From NCBI GenBank assembly GCA_963708245.1, contig OY970201.1, forward strand, positions 3,844,001-3,908,000: a stretch of 64,000 bases of DNA, written 5' to 3'. The stretch comes from CAVYXK01 sp963708245 (GTDB taxonomy: Bacteria > Pseudomonadota > Alphaproteobacteria > Acetobacterales > Acetobacteraceae). Made by a program: the position numbers and the translations under genes. A model generated the notes under the pieces. It did not search any database and had not been told where the DNA came from. It worked only from the letters and a program-made list of their open reading frames with translations. Position 1 is the stretch's first letter. Each line of letters begins with the position of its first letter. Below, piece by piece: positions 19,026 to 28,562 of this stretch.

Positions 19026-19965
19026 TCCCGGGTCCCCGCGAGAGCGTATCCAGCACCGCCATCCGCACCGAGACCCCCATCTCCACCTGCTCGCGGATGA
19101 CGCTACGTGCGGGGTCGTCGGCCACCGCGCTGTCGATCTCGACGCCGCGGTTCATCGGCCCGGGATGCATCACCAGCGCATCCGGCTTGGCGTGTGCGAG
19201 CTTGCCGGCGTCTAGTCCGAAGAAGCGGAAGAATTCGCGGGCGCTCGGCACCAGGCCGCCTGCGCCCTTGCCCTGGACCATCCGCTCCCGCTGCAGGCGC
19301 AGCATCATCACGATATCCGCGCCTGCCAACCCCGCCGCCATGTCGTGGAACACCTCCACGCCCAGCCGCTCCACCGCCGGCGGGATCAGCGTTGGTGGCC
19401 CCACCACGCGCACCCGGCTGCCCATCGTGGTCAGCAAGTGGATGTTGGAGCGCGCAACACGAGAATGCGCCACGTCGCCGCAGATCGCGACGACGAGGTT
19501 CTCGAGTCGTCCCTTGCGGCGGCGGATTGTCAGTGCGTCGAGCAGTGCTTGGGTCGGATGCTCATGCGTGCCATCGCCGGCATTGATGACCGCGGCATCG
19601 ACCTTCTGCGCCAGCAGGTTCGGCGCGCCCGACTGGTCGTGGCGCACCACCAGCAGGTCGCAGTGCATCGCATTGAGTGTCGCCGCCGTGTCCAGCAGTG
19701 TCTCCCCCTTGTTAACCGAGGAAGTGGCAACCGACATGTTGATCACGTCGGCCCCCAAACGCTTGCCGGCCAGCTCGAAGCTGGTGCGGGTGCGGGTGGA
19801 GTCTTCGAAGAACAGGTTGATCAGCGTCCGCCCGCGTAACAGGTCGCGCTGGGTCTTGCCGGAGCGGTTGAGCAACACGTAGCTCTCAGCGAGATCGAGC
19901 AAATGGCCTATCTCGTCAGGGTAGAGGCCCTCGATCGCCAGAAGATGCTGCTGCCGATAAGACAC
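19018..19965 (-). CDS. pyrB: Aspartate carbamoyltransferase catalytic subunit
   Basis: Condenses carbamoyl phosphate and aspartate to carbamoyl-aspartate, the committed step of pyrimidine synthesis. The 315 residues show FFEDSTRTRTSFE (carbamoyl-phosphate binding) near residue 51, then HPTQALLDALTI near 137 and VMHPGPMNRGVEI near 265, which holds the HPGPxNR motif. The stop lies inside the start of the dihydroorotase-like gene, indicating translational coupling. No regulatory pyrI is present, which fits class A enzymes built with a dihydroorotase-like partner. No attenuator was recognised upstream. Confidence 0.95.
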   Translation of the reverse strand: MSYRQQHLLAIEGLYPDEIGHLLDLAESYVLLNRSGKTQRDLLRGRTLINLFFEDSTRTRTSFELAGKRLGADVINMSVATSSVNKGETLLDTAATLNAMHCDLLVVRHDQSGAPNLLAQKVDAAVINAGDGTHEHPTQALLDALTIRRRKGRLENLVVAICGDVAHSRVARSNIHLLTTMGSRVRVVGPPTLIPPAVERLGVEVFHDMAAGLAGADIVMMLRLQRERMVQGKGAGGLVPSAREFFRFFGLDAGKLAHAKPDALVMHPGPMNRGVEIDSAVADDPARSVIREQVEMGVSVRMAVLDTLSRGPGNE

Positions 19966-19995
19966 ACGGCTTCGTTGCAGGAAGGCGGCGGCGCG

Positions 19996-22389
19996 TCAAC
20001 GCTGGATTGGCAGCCGGCAGCCTGACCTGCCGGCACGAACCAAAGCCGGAGTAGCGTCCGTGGCATTCAAGTACACAGCGCGTCGCTCCGCTTCCGGAAG
20101 CTGAATCATGATCTGCTGATACGGCAGAGAATAGTCTCCAGACGCTGCAGCGCTCACGCGCACCTCGTGCGGCGTCCATGACAATTCCAGACGTATCTCT
20201 GTCATTGGTCCATTCGCGCTAACTCCGTCGTCCTCGATCAGCATGAACTGACTAGTGCCATGACTCTCGCCTGGAAAGACCCGCACGCAACGGGAAGGCT
20301 CGTCGTGGCGCCTTACGAAACCAGCCGCCGCATCCGTCATCGGCACAATCGCCCCCGCAGGAACTGCCAACGGTAACCGATCGAGGGGTGCCGCCAGAAA
20401 AGTTTCCGCGCCGGACGGCAAACGCTCTTCGGTCCAGAAGTCGAACCAGCACTCTGGCCCTGCTGGAATATGCACACGGCGCGCCCGTTCTCCGAGCACC
20501 ACGACCGGAGCCGCGAGCAGGAACGGGCCGAGCATCAGCTCATCACTATCCTCCCAGGTGCGCGGATCGTCGCCGAACGTCAGAAAAGGCGGCCTGATCA
20601 CGGGTTCGCCGGTACACGCAGCCCGATGAATCAAGCTGTACAGCGTTGGCATCAACCGCAGGCGCAACCGGATCGCGGCGCGGATCGCCGGCAGCACCTC
20701 CGGATGCAACCAGGGGCTGGTGAACACGCCGCCTGATTTCCACGAATTCATGATGAACCGCGGGTGCAGCAGCCCAGCCTGGGTCCATCGAACCAGCAGC
20801 TCTGGCTCCGGCACCGGGCCGGCGAAGCCACCGACGTCATGGCCAGTGTTGAGCAAACCCGAAAGGCTCATCTGCAAGCCGGTACGCAGGTTCCAGCGCA
20901 AACTGTCCCAGCTCGTCGCGTTGTCGCCGCTCCAACTCTGAGCGTAACGCTGCACCCCCGGGCATCCGGCCCGCGTGACCGTGAACGTCCGCTGGCCCGG
21001 AGCCAACACCCGCTGCCGCTCCAGCGTGGCGCGCGTCATCAGCAGTGCCTGCACGCCGCGGATCAACTCAAGCGGCACGGGTCGGCCGAAACCGGCGCAA
21101 GAAGAGTCGTCGTCTGGTAGGTTATATTCGTTGTTATCGTTCCAGCCAGCATCAATTCCCTGCGCCAGAACCTGTGTGGCCAATCCGTCCTGCCACCACC
21201 CGATCCCCGCAGGGCTTGTAAAATCGATATGAGCGCCCTCGCCGTCCCAGAATTGCGCGATCGACGGAGTGCCGTCTGTCTGGCGCACAAAACCGCGGGT
21301 GGCGGCGACCTGTGCGAAGGCCGGGTGATCCTCCAGCAGGCACGGCTTCAAATTGGCAACGAGCTTGATGCCGGCATCGTGAAACCGCTGGGCAAGCCGC
21401 CCCGGTTCGGGGAACTTCTCCCGGTTCCAGGTGAACACGTATCGCCGGCCTTCCCGCATGGTGTAGCCGGAACCGAAGTGGAATGCGCTGAGGGGTATGT
21501 CCTCGGCGGCACACCGGTCGATGAGCGCCTCGATTTGCGACTGCGCATCGGGAGCGTCCGCGAGCGCCATTGCCGTCTGTGCGAAACCCAGGGACCAACG
21601 TGGGGGCAGCGCCGGACGACCTGTCAGTTCGAGGAATTTCGCCGTTACCTCGGCAAGTCGCGGCCCGAGGATCAGATAGAAGTCGAGATCGCCGTCTCGT
21701 GCCTCGTAGCTGCGGTACGCCCCGTAGTAGTTGTCCCGCTCGCAGCCGAGGTCGAACTCCGCCCGCGCGCCGTTGTCATAGTACACGCCGTAGCCAATTC
21801 CGGTGGCGCCATCCCGCACCAGCAGGAACGGCCAATGCTTGTACAGTGGATCGCCGCTGCGCGGATCGAAACCGAGACTGTCGAGCATGGCGATACGCAG
21901 CCGCCGCCCGTGCAAATTCAGCGGGCCGGTCTTGTCGCCCAGGCCGTAGTAGCAGTCGGCCTCGTGCCGCGTCTGAGCATGCAGTACCGCCCCAGTGCGG
22001 CTGAAACCATACGGATGGTTTGCGCGGTCGGCAGCGAAGACCCGCCCATCCGGCAAACGCCAGGTCAGCCGCAACGGACGCAGTGCGACTTCCAGTGACA
22101 ATGCCGCGGTGCCAAGTGTGATTCGCTCCACGGCGCGATCCACGTTGAACTCCGGCACCGGCCAACTTGCCTCATCCAGCCGATCGCGGCCCTCCCACGG
22201 CACGTCCGCCGCACCATGCGCCAGCACAGTCCAGGTGCGATCGAGCTGCAGCGCTCCGTCGCGCAGGAATAGGACCCGTACGAGATCCGCCCCAAGCAAG
22301 CTGATCCGGCAGTCGACGCCTCCATCGCAATGCAGCAACAGGCCGCGATTTGTATCCTCAGCCCGCTCTACTGCCCGCAGCGGTATCAC
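19996..22389 (-). CDS. Glycoside hydrolase family 31 (alpha-glucosidase-type)
   Basis: A 797-residue GH31 enzyme, probably cytoplasmic since no signal peptide is seen. The N-terminal beta-sandwich (residues about 1-230) precedes the catalytic barrel. The barrel shows the nucleophile region GIDAGWNDNNEYNLPDDD (Asp of WND), WSGDNATSWDSLRW and NTGHDVGGFAG, all in family order. Its ATG overlaps the stop of the ABC ATPase gene by four bases (ATGA), and it is the last gene of the sugar-import operon. It would hydrolyse imported alpha-linked oligosaccharide or glycoside. The WNDNNEY variant of the more usual WNDMNEP may reflect a non-glucose substrate (such as xylosides or sulfosugars); this is unproven. 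Confidence 0.88.
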   Translation of the reverse strand: MIPLRAVERAEDTNRGLLLHCDGGVDCRISLLGADLVRVLFLRDGALQLDRTWTVLAHGAADVPWEGRDRLDEASWPVPEFNVDRAVERITLGTAALSLEVALRPLRLTWRLPDGRVFAADRANHPYGFSRTGAVLHAQTRHEADCYYGLGDKTGPLNLHGRRLRIAMLDSLGFDPRSGDPLYKHWPFLLVRDGATGIGYGVYYDNGARAEFDLGCERDNYYGAYRSYEARDGDLDFYLILGPRLAEVTAKFLELTGRPALPPRWSLGFAQTAMALADAPDAQSQIEALIDRCAAEDIPLSAFHFGSGYTMREGRRYVFTWNREKFPEPGRLAQRFHDAGIKLVANLKPCLLEDHPAFAQVAATRGFVRQTDGTPSIAQFWDGEGAHIDFTSPAGIGWWQDGLATQVLAQGIDAGWNDNNEYNLPDDDSSCAGFGRPVPLELIRGVQALLMTRATLERQRVLAPGQRTFTVTRAGCPGVQRYAQSWSGDNATSWDSLRWNLRTGLQMSLSGLLNTGHDVGGFAGPVPEPELLVRWTQAGLLHPRFIMNSWKSGGVFTSPWLHPEVLPAIRAAIRLRLRLMPTLYSLIHRAACTGEPVIRPPFLTFGDDPRTWEDSDELMLGPFLLAAPVVVLGERARRVHIPAGPECWFDFWTEERLPSGAETFLAAPLDRLPLAVPAGAIVPMTDAAAGFVRRHDEPSRCVRVFPGESHGTSQFMLIEDDGVSANGPMTEIRLELSWTPHEVRVSAAASGDYSLPYQQIMIQLPEAERRAVYLNATDATPALVRAGRSGCRLPIQR

Positions 22390-23489
22390 GCTGGCAGCCC
22401 AAGCATGCTCGTCGCCGAGACAAGACGCGGCACGGCGGAGCCATCGGCGTCGAAGACGTGGATTGCCTCTGGGGGAAGATGCACCTCCGCGCGATGTCCA
22501 TAGGTGAGCCCGGTCTGCCCATGCAGTTGAACTGTCAGTTCGGGTGCGGCGAGCCGCACGTAGCTCAGTCCACCGAGCTGTTCGACGTTGACCACCTCGG
22601 CGCTGATCTCATTCACCGATGAGGTGCCAGTACGCACATGCTCCGGTCTTATGCCAAGCGTCACCTCCGTCCCGATCGGCAGCCGGGCGGGGGCGTGGAG
22701 AACTCCGACAACAGGCACTTCGACCATAACCCCCTCTGCGGCGGTACCCACCGTTCGCCCTTCCAGGAAGTTCATCCGCGGTGACCCGATGAAGCCGGCT
22801 ACAAAACGATTGGCGGGGGCATTATAAAGCTCTAAGGGGGCACCGACTTGTTCGACGGCGCCCCCTCGCAGGACAACGATCTTGTCGGCCATCGTCATTG
22901 CCTCGACCTGGTCGTGCGTCACATAGATCATCGTCGTTCCCAAGCGCCGATGAAGTTCCGCGAGCTCACCGCGCATACTGACCCGCAGCTCTGCATCCAG
23001 GTTGGACAACGGCTCGTCGAACAGAAAAATCTTCGGCTCGCGAACGATGGCGCGCCCGATCGCCACGCGCTGCCGCTGCCCGCCGGACAGCGCGGTCGGT
23101 CGGCGCTGCAGGTAGGGTTCGAGCTGAAGCATGCGAGCTGCCTCTGCTACTCGTGCGGTTATCTCTTGCTTGGGCGTGTTCAGGTTTTCCAGTCCAAAAG
23201 CCATGTTCTGGAACACCGTCATGTGCGGGTAGAGCGCGTAGGATTGAAACACGAGCGCCAGACCTCGTCGCGCGGCGGGAATATCGTTGACCCGCTGACC
23301 ATCGATCAACACGTCCCCGTCGGTCGCGCTTTCCAGTCCGCAGATGATACGCAACAGCGTCGACTTGCCACAGCCTGACGGACCGACGAAGACCACGAAC
23401 TCCCCGTCGGCAATCTCGAAGCTCACGCGTTTGATGACGTCCAGATCGCCGAACCGCTTGATGATCCGGTGAAGCGCCAGTGCGGCCAT
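22386..23489 (-). CDS. Sugar ABC transporter ATP-binding protein (UgpC/MalK type)
   Basis: The ATPase of a CUT1-type carbohydrate importer, 367 residues. Walker A GPSGCGKST is near residue 37, the Q-loop region VFQSYALYPHMTV near 80, signature ALSGGQRQRVAIGRA near 133, Walker B FLFDEPLSNLDAELR near 155, and the switch His in IYVTHDQVEAMTMADK. The C-terminal TOBE-like regulatory domain (from about 235) includes LGIRPEHV. It follows the second permease gene by one base and overlaps the GH31 gene by four bases, as expected for a single operon. Confidence 0.93.
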   Translation of the reverse strand: MAALALHRIIKRFGDLDVIKRVSFEIADGEFVVFVGPSGCGKSTLLRIICGLESATDGDVLIDGQRVNDIPAARRGLALVFQSYALYPHMTVFQNMAFGLENLNTPKQEITARVAEAARMLQLEPYLQRRPTALSGGQRQRVAIGRAIVREPKIFLFDEPLSNLDAELRVSMRGELAELHRRLGTTMIYVTHDQVEAMTMADKIVVLRGGAVEQVGAPLELYNAPANRFVAGFIGSPRMNFLEGRTVGTAAEGVMVEVPVVGVLHAPARLPIGTEVTLGIRPEHVRTGTSSVNEISAEVVNVEQLGGLSYVRLAAPELTVQLHGQTGLTYGHRAEVHLPPEAIHVFDADGSAVPRLVSATSMLGLPA

Positions 23490-23490
23490 G

Positions 23491-24561
23491 TTATTTCACT
23501 CCCGCCGAGGCAATTCCTTGCGTGATCTGCCGCTGCAGTAGCAGGAACGCGATTGTCACCGGCAGCAGCGTGAGCACCGTCATTGCCAGTACATAATTCC
23601 ACTGCGTCGCCAGCTCTCCCTGGAAGGAGTTGAGCGCAAGCTGCAGCGTGAACTTGCTGCTGCGGTTCAGCACCACCATCGGCCACAGAAACTCGTTCCA
23701 CCGCCACATAACGGAGAAGATTGCCAGCACGGCAAGCGCAGGCGCGGACAGCGGCAGTACAATTCGCCAGTAAATCCGCCACTCGCTGGCATTATCCATG
23801 CGCGCGGCCTCAATCAGGTCATCCGGCAGCGTCAACATGTACTGGCGCAAAAGGAACACGCCGGTCGGTGTCGCTACGCCGGGCAATATGACGCCCCATA
23901 GGCTGTTCGCGAGTCCCAGTTCGGTGGCGATCAGATAGTTTGGTACCAACACGATGGTCGGAGGGATCATCAGCGTCGCCAGCATCACAAGGAATACCGA
24001 ATCGCGGCCGGAGAATTGATATTTGCTCAATGCGAAGGCTGCCATTGAGTTGATCAACAACGTGATCACTGTCGCCACTACAGTGATGAACACGGTGTTC
24101 CAAAGATAAAGCGGGAAGTTGAATTGTGTCAGCAGCTTGCTATAGTTGCTCCACGCGGCGTGCAGGCGCAATACCGGTTCCGTACCGCGTACCGGAACGC
24201 GGATGATGGCGCCCCCTTTCACCGGGTCTATAAGCTGTGCCACTAACCCGATACGTCGCACTTCTGCCAGTTCCTGGCCAGCATTGTTTCCTGACGTGAT
24301 ACGGAACAGGGGCAGCGGATGGTCGTAGCCGGGCACTCGGACCTGCGCCCGTTCCCAGGGCAAGAACCTTGGTGGAAACATGTCCAGGCCCGCCTCAGAC
24401 TTTAGCGAACTGACAAGAAGCCACAGGACCGGGCCAAACATGAGTAGTACGCCCAAGACAAGGTACGCGTAGGTGGCCCAGTCGGTCCAATCCAGCCGCC
24501 CACGACCGCGTGTCGCCGTCAGCCAGCGCAGCCCGCGCACCCGCTCAGCCACCGCGAGCAC
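23491..24561 (-). CDS. Carbohydrate ABC transporter permease (MalG type)
   Basis: An inner-membrane permease of 356 residues. The first helix is near residues 30-52 (YLVLGVLLMFGPVLWLLVSS). It is followed by a long periplasmic segment of about 90 residues and then five helices. The EAA loop reads EAARMDNASEWRIYWRIVLP, the contact site for the ATPase. The protein is longer than typical MalG-type proteins (about 280 residues) because of that periplasmic insertion, which is seen in some sugar importers. It overlaps the upstream permease by 17 bases. Confidence 0.9.
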   Translation of the reverse strand: MLAVAERVRGLRWLTATRGRGRLDWTDWATYAYLVLGVLLMFGPVLWLLVSSLKSEAGLDMFPPRFLPWERAQVRVPGYDHPLPLFRITSGNNAGQELAEVRRIGLVAQLIDPVKGGAIIRVPVRGTEPVLRLHAAWSNYSKLLTQFNFPLYLWNTVFITVVATVITLLINSMAAFALSKYQFSGRDSVFLVMLATLMIPPTIVLVPNYLIATELGLANSLWGVILPGVATPTGVFLLRQYMLTLPDDLIEAARMDNASEWRIYWRIVLPLSAPALAVLAIFSVMWRWNEFLWPMVVLNRSSKFTLQLALNSFQGELATQWNYVLAMTVLTLLPVTIAFLLLQRQITQGIASAGVK

Positions 24562-25564
24562 TCCTGCGCATCAGCACGAGCTGCAATAAAGTCAATACCA
24601 GGAGCACCGCCGCAAGCAGCAACGATGCAGCAGAGGCAAGGCCATATTGCCGTACTTGCTGCGCAAATCCGGTATTGTAGATGAATTCCACCATGTAGGT
24701 GGTGGCACTCCCGGGCCCGCCGCCGGTCAACACCCAGACCTCGTCGAAGATCTGCACGGCACGAATCAGCGCCAGCACCAGCACGACCAGAAGATTGGGC
24801 ATCAGCAGCGGCAATGTCAGGCGCCAGAAAACTCTGCCCGGCGGGGCGGCGTCCATTGCCGCCGCCTCGTAGATGTCGCGTGGGATGGCTTGCAAGCCTG
24901 CCAGCAGGATTAGCGTATAGAAGCCCATATGCGCCCAGATGCTGACAAACACCGTCCAGCTAAAGGCCCAATGCGCGTCGAGCAACCAGTCGGTCGGGGT
25001 CAGCCCCACCGCTGACAATCCTGCGTTCAGGAGTCCGAACCGCTGTAGTATCCATTTCCAGATCAACGCTACCACCACTGGGGAGAGCAGCACCGGGTAG
25101 AAGAACACGGCGCGGAAGAATCCGCGGCCGATAATTCGGCGGTTCAACACCAGGGCGGTGATCAGGCTGAACACGATCATCAACCCGACCTGAAACAGCA
25201 CGAATCGTGCGGTGTTCCAGACACCATACCAGAACTGATCGATCGTGCAGCTATTTGGCTGAAAGTGGTCCTTGCACGCGAGAAGCTGCCCCAGGTTCGC
25301 GGCACCGACGAAGGGCCGCTGGGATGGCAACAAGTCGGTGCCACCGGTCAAGGCATAGTACACGTTGATAGCGATCGGCAAGAAGGTGAACAGAGCAAAG
25401 ACTGCGAGGTTTGGCCCCACAAACAGCCAGCCCAGGCGCCCGTCCCGCAATCGGCCCTGTGCCCAGCGCATGGGCCGCTCCGGCAGGTTCATCGCGGCGG
25501 CGAACCCACCCCACAGCAGGCGCCGCAGCCGACCAGGAGAGGGAGCGTTGATAACGTCCGACAT
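24545..25564 (-). CDS. Carbohydrate ABC transporter permease (MalF type)
   Basis: The partner permease of the sugar importer, 339 residues with about six membrane helices. The first helix (WLFVGPNLAVFALFTFLPI) is near residue 46. The EAA loop IYEAAAMDAAPPGRVFWRLT is near 235. The gene lies four bases after the substrate-binding-protein gene and overlaps the MalG-type gene by 17 bases. Together with the solute-binding protein and UgpC-type ATPase this makes a complete CUT1 importer. Confidence 0.9.
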   Translation of the reverse strand: MSDVINAPSPGRLRRLLWGGFAAAMNLPERPMRWAQGRLRDGRLGWLFVGPNLAVFALFTFLPIAINVYYALTGGTDLLPSQRPFVGAANLGQLLACKDHFQPNSCTIDQFWYGVWNTARFVLFQVGLMIVFSLITALVLNRRIIGRGFFRAVFFYPVLLSPVVVALIWKWILQRFGLLNAGLSAVGLTPTDWLLDAHWAFSWTVFVSIWAHMGFYTLILLAGLQAIPRDIYEAAAMDAAPPGRVFWRLTLPLLMPNLLVVLVLALIRAVQIFDEVWVLTGGGPGSATTYMVEFIYNTGFAQQVRQYGLASAASLLLAAVLLVLTLLQLVLMRRSARGG

Positions 25565-25568
25565 CGCG

Positions 25569-26834
25569 TCACTGCTTCGCGGCGGCGAGCTGCTGCTTTA
25601 TATCCTCCGTGATGCGCTGATACGCCTGGTCGAGCGTGAGCTGTCCGGCGATCGCTTGGCTGATCCGATTCACAGTAGCGTCGAAAATCACCCGGTTGTA
25701 CTTGTAGCCTTGCAGCCGATATGCAAGCGGCACGAGCTTCTGCGCCGATTCCAGGAATGCTTTCATTCCTGCCTTGCCGGCTGCCGAAAGGCCCGCGTAG
25801 TTCACACCCGACTTCAGCAGGGGTATCTCTGCAGGAATGTTGTCACTGCGTTCCATCATCTCCTGATAGACGTTGGGTTGCGCCAAGTAATCCAAGAAAT
25901 CGGCAACCGCTTGCGGACTCTTGGTCTGCTTGAAGCCGACCAGGGCCGCACCGCCGGGCATTCCCGTGCACGCCGTTGGGCCGCATGGATCCGGCACCGC
26001 CTCCCAATCAAAGTCGCTGCCTATCTGCCTGTCCATACGGTTGAGCTGCCAGCTTCCTGAGTAATACAGCACGATTTGCGCATTGGCGAAGGCGCTGAAT
26101 GCGTCGCGATAGCCGCTGCCTGTTGCTGCCCAGACATCCTTTTCGACCGTGCCGTTTTGATTCCATGCAACGAAGCGGCTGGCCATTGCTTTAAACCCCG
26201 CATCGATCACATCGGGCGATCCGTCGGGCGCAAAATATTTCGCCCCATACGAAATCGCTGGCCCGGCGAAGCGGTGGCCAGAGCGGTCCCAGGCCATGCC
26301 ATATGGGGTCTGCGTGGCCTTCGCAACTTTCTCCACCGCAGTTGCCCAGTCGTCCCATGTGGCGGTCCGTGGGGGGACGCCCACCCCGGCCTGATCGAAC
26401 AGCGTCTTGTTGATGAACGGGCCTGTGACCGTAAGCTGCGTCAGCAGGCCATAAATCCCATTGTCATTTGGACCCGAACGCATCCAGTCCAGCACGGGAC
26501 CGAATGCGGCTTCCCAGCGCTGGGCATCTCGGAGCAATGGGCGAAGGTCGAGCAGATACTTCCCGGTAGCGCCGAAATCCGTGACACGCGCGATGTCGGG
26601 TCCGTTACCGGCCGCGAGCTGCACCGGTAGGCTCTGCAGAATGGCACTGTAAGGCACGGTATCTACTGTCACATGGATATCGGGATGGTCTTTTGTGAAC
26701 CGGCCCGCCAAGTCCTGATAGACCGTGCATTCGTTGCCGTCCTGGTAACACATCACTCTGATATCGGCCGCAAACGCAATGCGGGCGCTGGCAATGACCG
26801 CGACCGCAAGGGCGGCAACGCTGCGACGGTTCAT
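25569..26834 (-). CDS. Sugar ABC transporter substrate-binding protein
   Basis: A periplasmic solute-binding protein (family 1) of 421 residues. The signal peptide occupies about residues 1-22 (AVAVIASARIAFA, then ADIRVMCYQDG). The body shows GPDIARVTDFGATGKYLLDL near residue 80 and GIYGLLTQLTVTGPFINKTL near 128, both common in oligosaccharide-binding members. It is the first gene of the operon, which continues to the GH31 gene. No adjacent LacI- or ROK-type regulator is present within the window. Confidence 0.9.
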   Translation of the reverse strand: MNRRSVAALAVAVIASARIAFAADIRVMCYQDGNECTVYQDLAGRFTKDHPDIHVTVDTVPYSAILQSLPVQLAAGNGPDIARVTDFGATGKYLLDLRPLLRDAQRWEAAFGPVLDWMRSGPNDNGIYGLLTQLTVTGPFINKTLFDQAGVGVPPRTATWDDWATAVEKVAKATQTPYGMAWDRSGHRFAGPAISYGAKYFAPDGSPDVIDAGFKAMASRFVAWNQNGTVEKDVWAATGSGYRDAFSAFANAQIVLYYSGSWQLNRMDRQIGSDFDWEAVPDPCGPTACTGMPGGAALVGFKQTKSPQAVADFLDYLAQPNVYQEMMERSDNIPAEIPLLKSGVNYAGLSAAGKAGMKAFLESAQKLVPLAYRLQGYKYNRVIFDATVNRISQAIAGQLTLDQAYQRITEDIKQQLAAAKQ

Positions 26835-27009
26835 GGGCGTTCCCCGACATGCTTTGGGCCCAAGTCTGGCCCGGAACAGAGCGGAAGTCGAGAGCCGGGG
26901 TTGCGCGCGTCTGTCGGCTTCACACCGCTGCGCGGCGCGGAAGTGCTGGGGGACGGACCAGCGGAGAATTTACCGCCGGCGTGAATGCAAGCACGGGCTT
27001 GGGCGTGCC

Positions 27010-28554
27010 CTAATCCATCACCGCCTGGCCACCGCCCTGCCCTGCCTTTGGCTTGCGCATGAAGAAGAACAACAGCAGCGTCGGCGCCGACAGGATCGCC
27101 ACCAGCCGGTAATCGTCGTTATACGCGATCACCTGCGACTGATAGTCGATCATCTGATTGAGCCGCGCCGCCCCATACGCGGTCAGAGGCGAGAGCGCGT
27201 GCGCGATCCGGGGAGTCGCCTCGATCGCACGGTTCAGCGGCGAGGCGAAGACCGCCAGCACCGAGTGCTCGACCTGGCTGTTTTGCGTGACCAGCGCTTC
27301 AAAAATCGAGATCCCCATGGACATGCCGATGCTGCGGACCAGGGTAAGGAATGACGTTGCCTCATAGCGCAACCTGGCCTCCAACGTGGCGAACGCCACC
27401 ACATTCAGCGGAACGAAGATGAAGCCGACCCCGGCGCCCTGCACCATCGTGTTGATGATCAGCGCCGATTCGCTGACCGCCGGCGTCCAGTCAGAAAGCC
27501 GCCACAGGCTCCAGGTCAGCAGGCAGGCGCCGAACGCCATGATGATCCGGGAGTCCATCTTGTTGGTGATACGGCCCGAGATCATCATCGCGATCATGGT
27601 GCCGACCCCCCGCGGGGCGAGCAGCAGCCCGGCGACATCCACCGGATAATTGCCGAGCTGTTGCAACCACGGCGCCAGCAGCGCGGTTGTCGCCAGAAGC
27701 ATCATCCCGACGACGAACATCACCAGGAATCCCATCACCAAGTTCCAGTCCTTGAACAGCGCCGGGCTGACGAAGGTCCTCTCGCCGGTGAACATATGCA
27801 CGACGAAGAGGTAGAAGCCGCTCACCGCGAGCACTGCCTCGATAATGATCTCGGTCGATCCGAACCAATCCTTGATCTCGCCGCGATCGAGCATGAGCTG
27901 CAGGCCGGCGATACCAACGGCGATTGCGGTGAATCCGAACCAGTCGAATCTCAGGCCGCGCAGCGCGCGCGGGCGCGGAAGGAAGAACCACAGGCCGAGC
28001 GTGCAGATGATGCCGAACGGCAGGTTGACGAAGAACACATAGCGCCAATTGTAGAGCTCGGTCAGATAGCCGCCCAGCGTGGGGCCGAGGATAGGGCCGA
28101 GCATCACGCCCATGCCCCAGATCGCCATGGCTGAACCCCGCTGTTCGGCCGGGTAGATATTCAGCATCGTGCCTTGCGATAGCGGCACGAGGGCAGCGCC
28201 GAACATACCCTGGATGAAGCGGAACAGCACCATCTCGTAAAGCGATGTGGCGAGGCCGCACATCATGGACGCGACCGTGAACCCGACCACGGAGACCAGA
28301 TAGATCGCCCGGTAGCCGAAGCGCGCCGCAAGCCAGCCCACTGGCGCGGTCAGAATCGCCGCGGCGACGATATAGGAGGTCAGGACCCAGGTAATCTCGT
28401 CATAGCTTGCCGCCAGACTACCCTGCATGTACGGCAGCGCGACATTGGCGATGGTGGAGTCGAGCGCCTGCATCAATGTCGCCACCATCGCACAGACGGT
28501 GATGATGGCGCGATGTGGAACTTCGGCTTCGCGAGTTGCGATTCTCTCAGACAT
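27010..28554 (-). CDS. DHA2-family MFS efflux permease (EmrB-like)
   Basis: A 14-helix drug:proton antiporter of 514 residues. The DHA2 motifs are present: LDSTIANVALPYMQGSL (helix 1 motif D) near residue 31, GWLAARFGYRAIY (motif A) and GVMLGPILGPTLGGYLTE (motif C) near 150. It is downstream of the adaptor gene with eight bases between them, forming an EmrAB-like pair. A close paralogue lies at 32948-34471 on the other strand with matching motifs. The substrate is unknown. Confidence 0.9.
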   Translation of the reverse strand: MSERIATREAEVPHRAIITVCAMVATLMQALDSTIANVALPYMQGSLAASYDEITWVLTSYIVAAAILTAPVGWLAARFGYRAIYLVSVVGFTVASMMCGLATSLYEMVLFRFIQGMFGAALVPLSQGTMLNIYPAEQRGSAMAIWGMGVMLGPILGPTLGGYLTELYNWRYVFFVNLPFGIICTLGLWFFLPRPRALRGLRFDWFGFTAIAVGIAGLQLMLDRGEIKDWFGSTEIIIEAVLAVSGFYLFVVHMFTGERTFVSPALFKDWNLVMGFLVMFVVGMMLLATTALLAPWLQQLGNYPVDVAGLLLAPRGVGTMIAMMISGRITNKMDSRIIMAFGACLLTWSLWRLSDWTPAVSESALIINTMVQGAGVGFIFVPLNVVAFATLEARLRYEATSFLTLVRSIGMSMGISIFEALVTQNSQVEHSVLAVFASPLNRAIEATPRIAHALSPLTAYGAARLNQMIDYQSQVIAYNDDYRLVAILSAPTLLLFFFMRKPKAGQGGGQAVMD

Positions 28555-28562
28555 CGTTTCGC

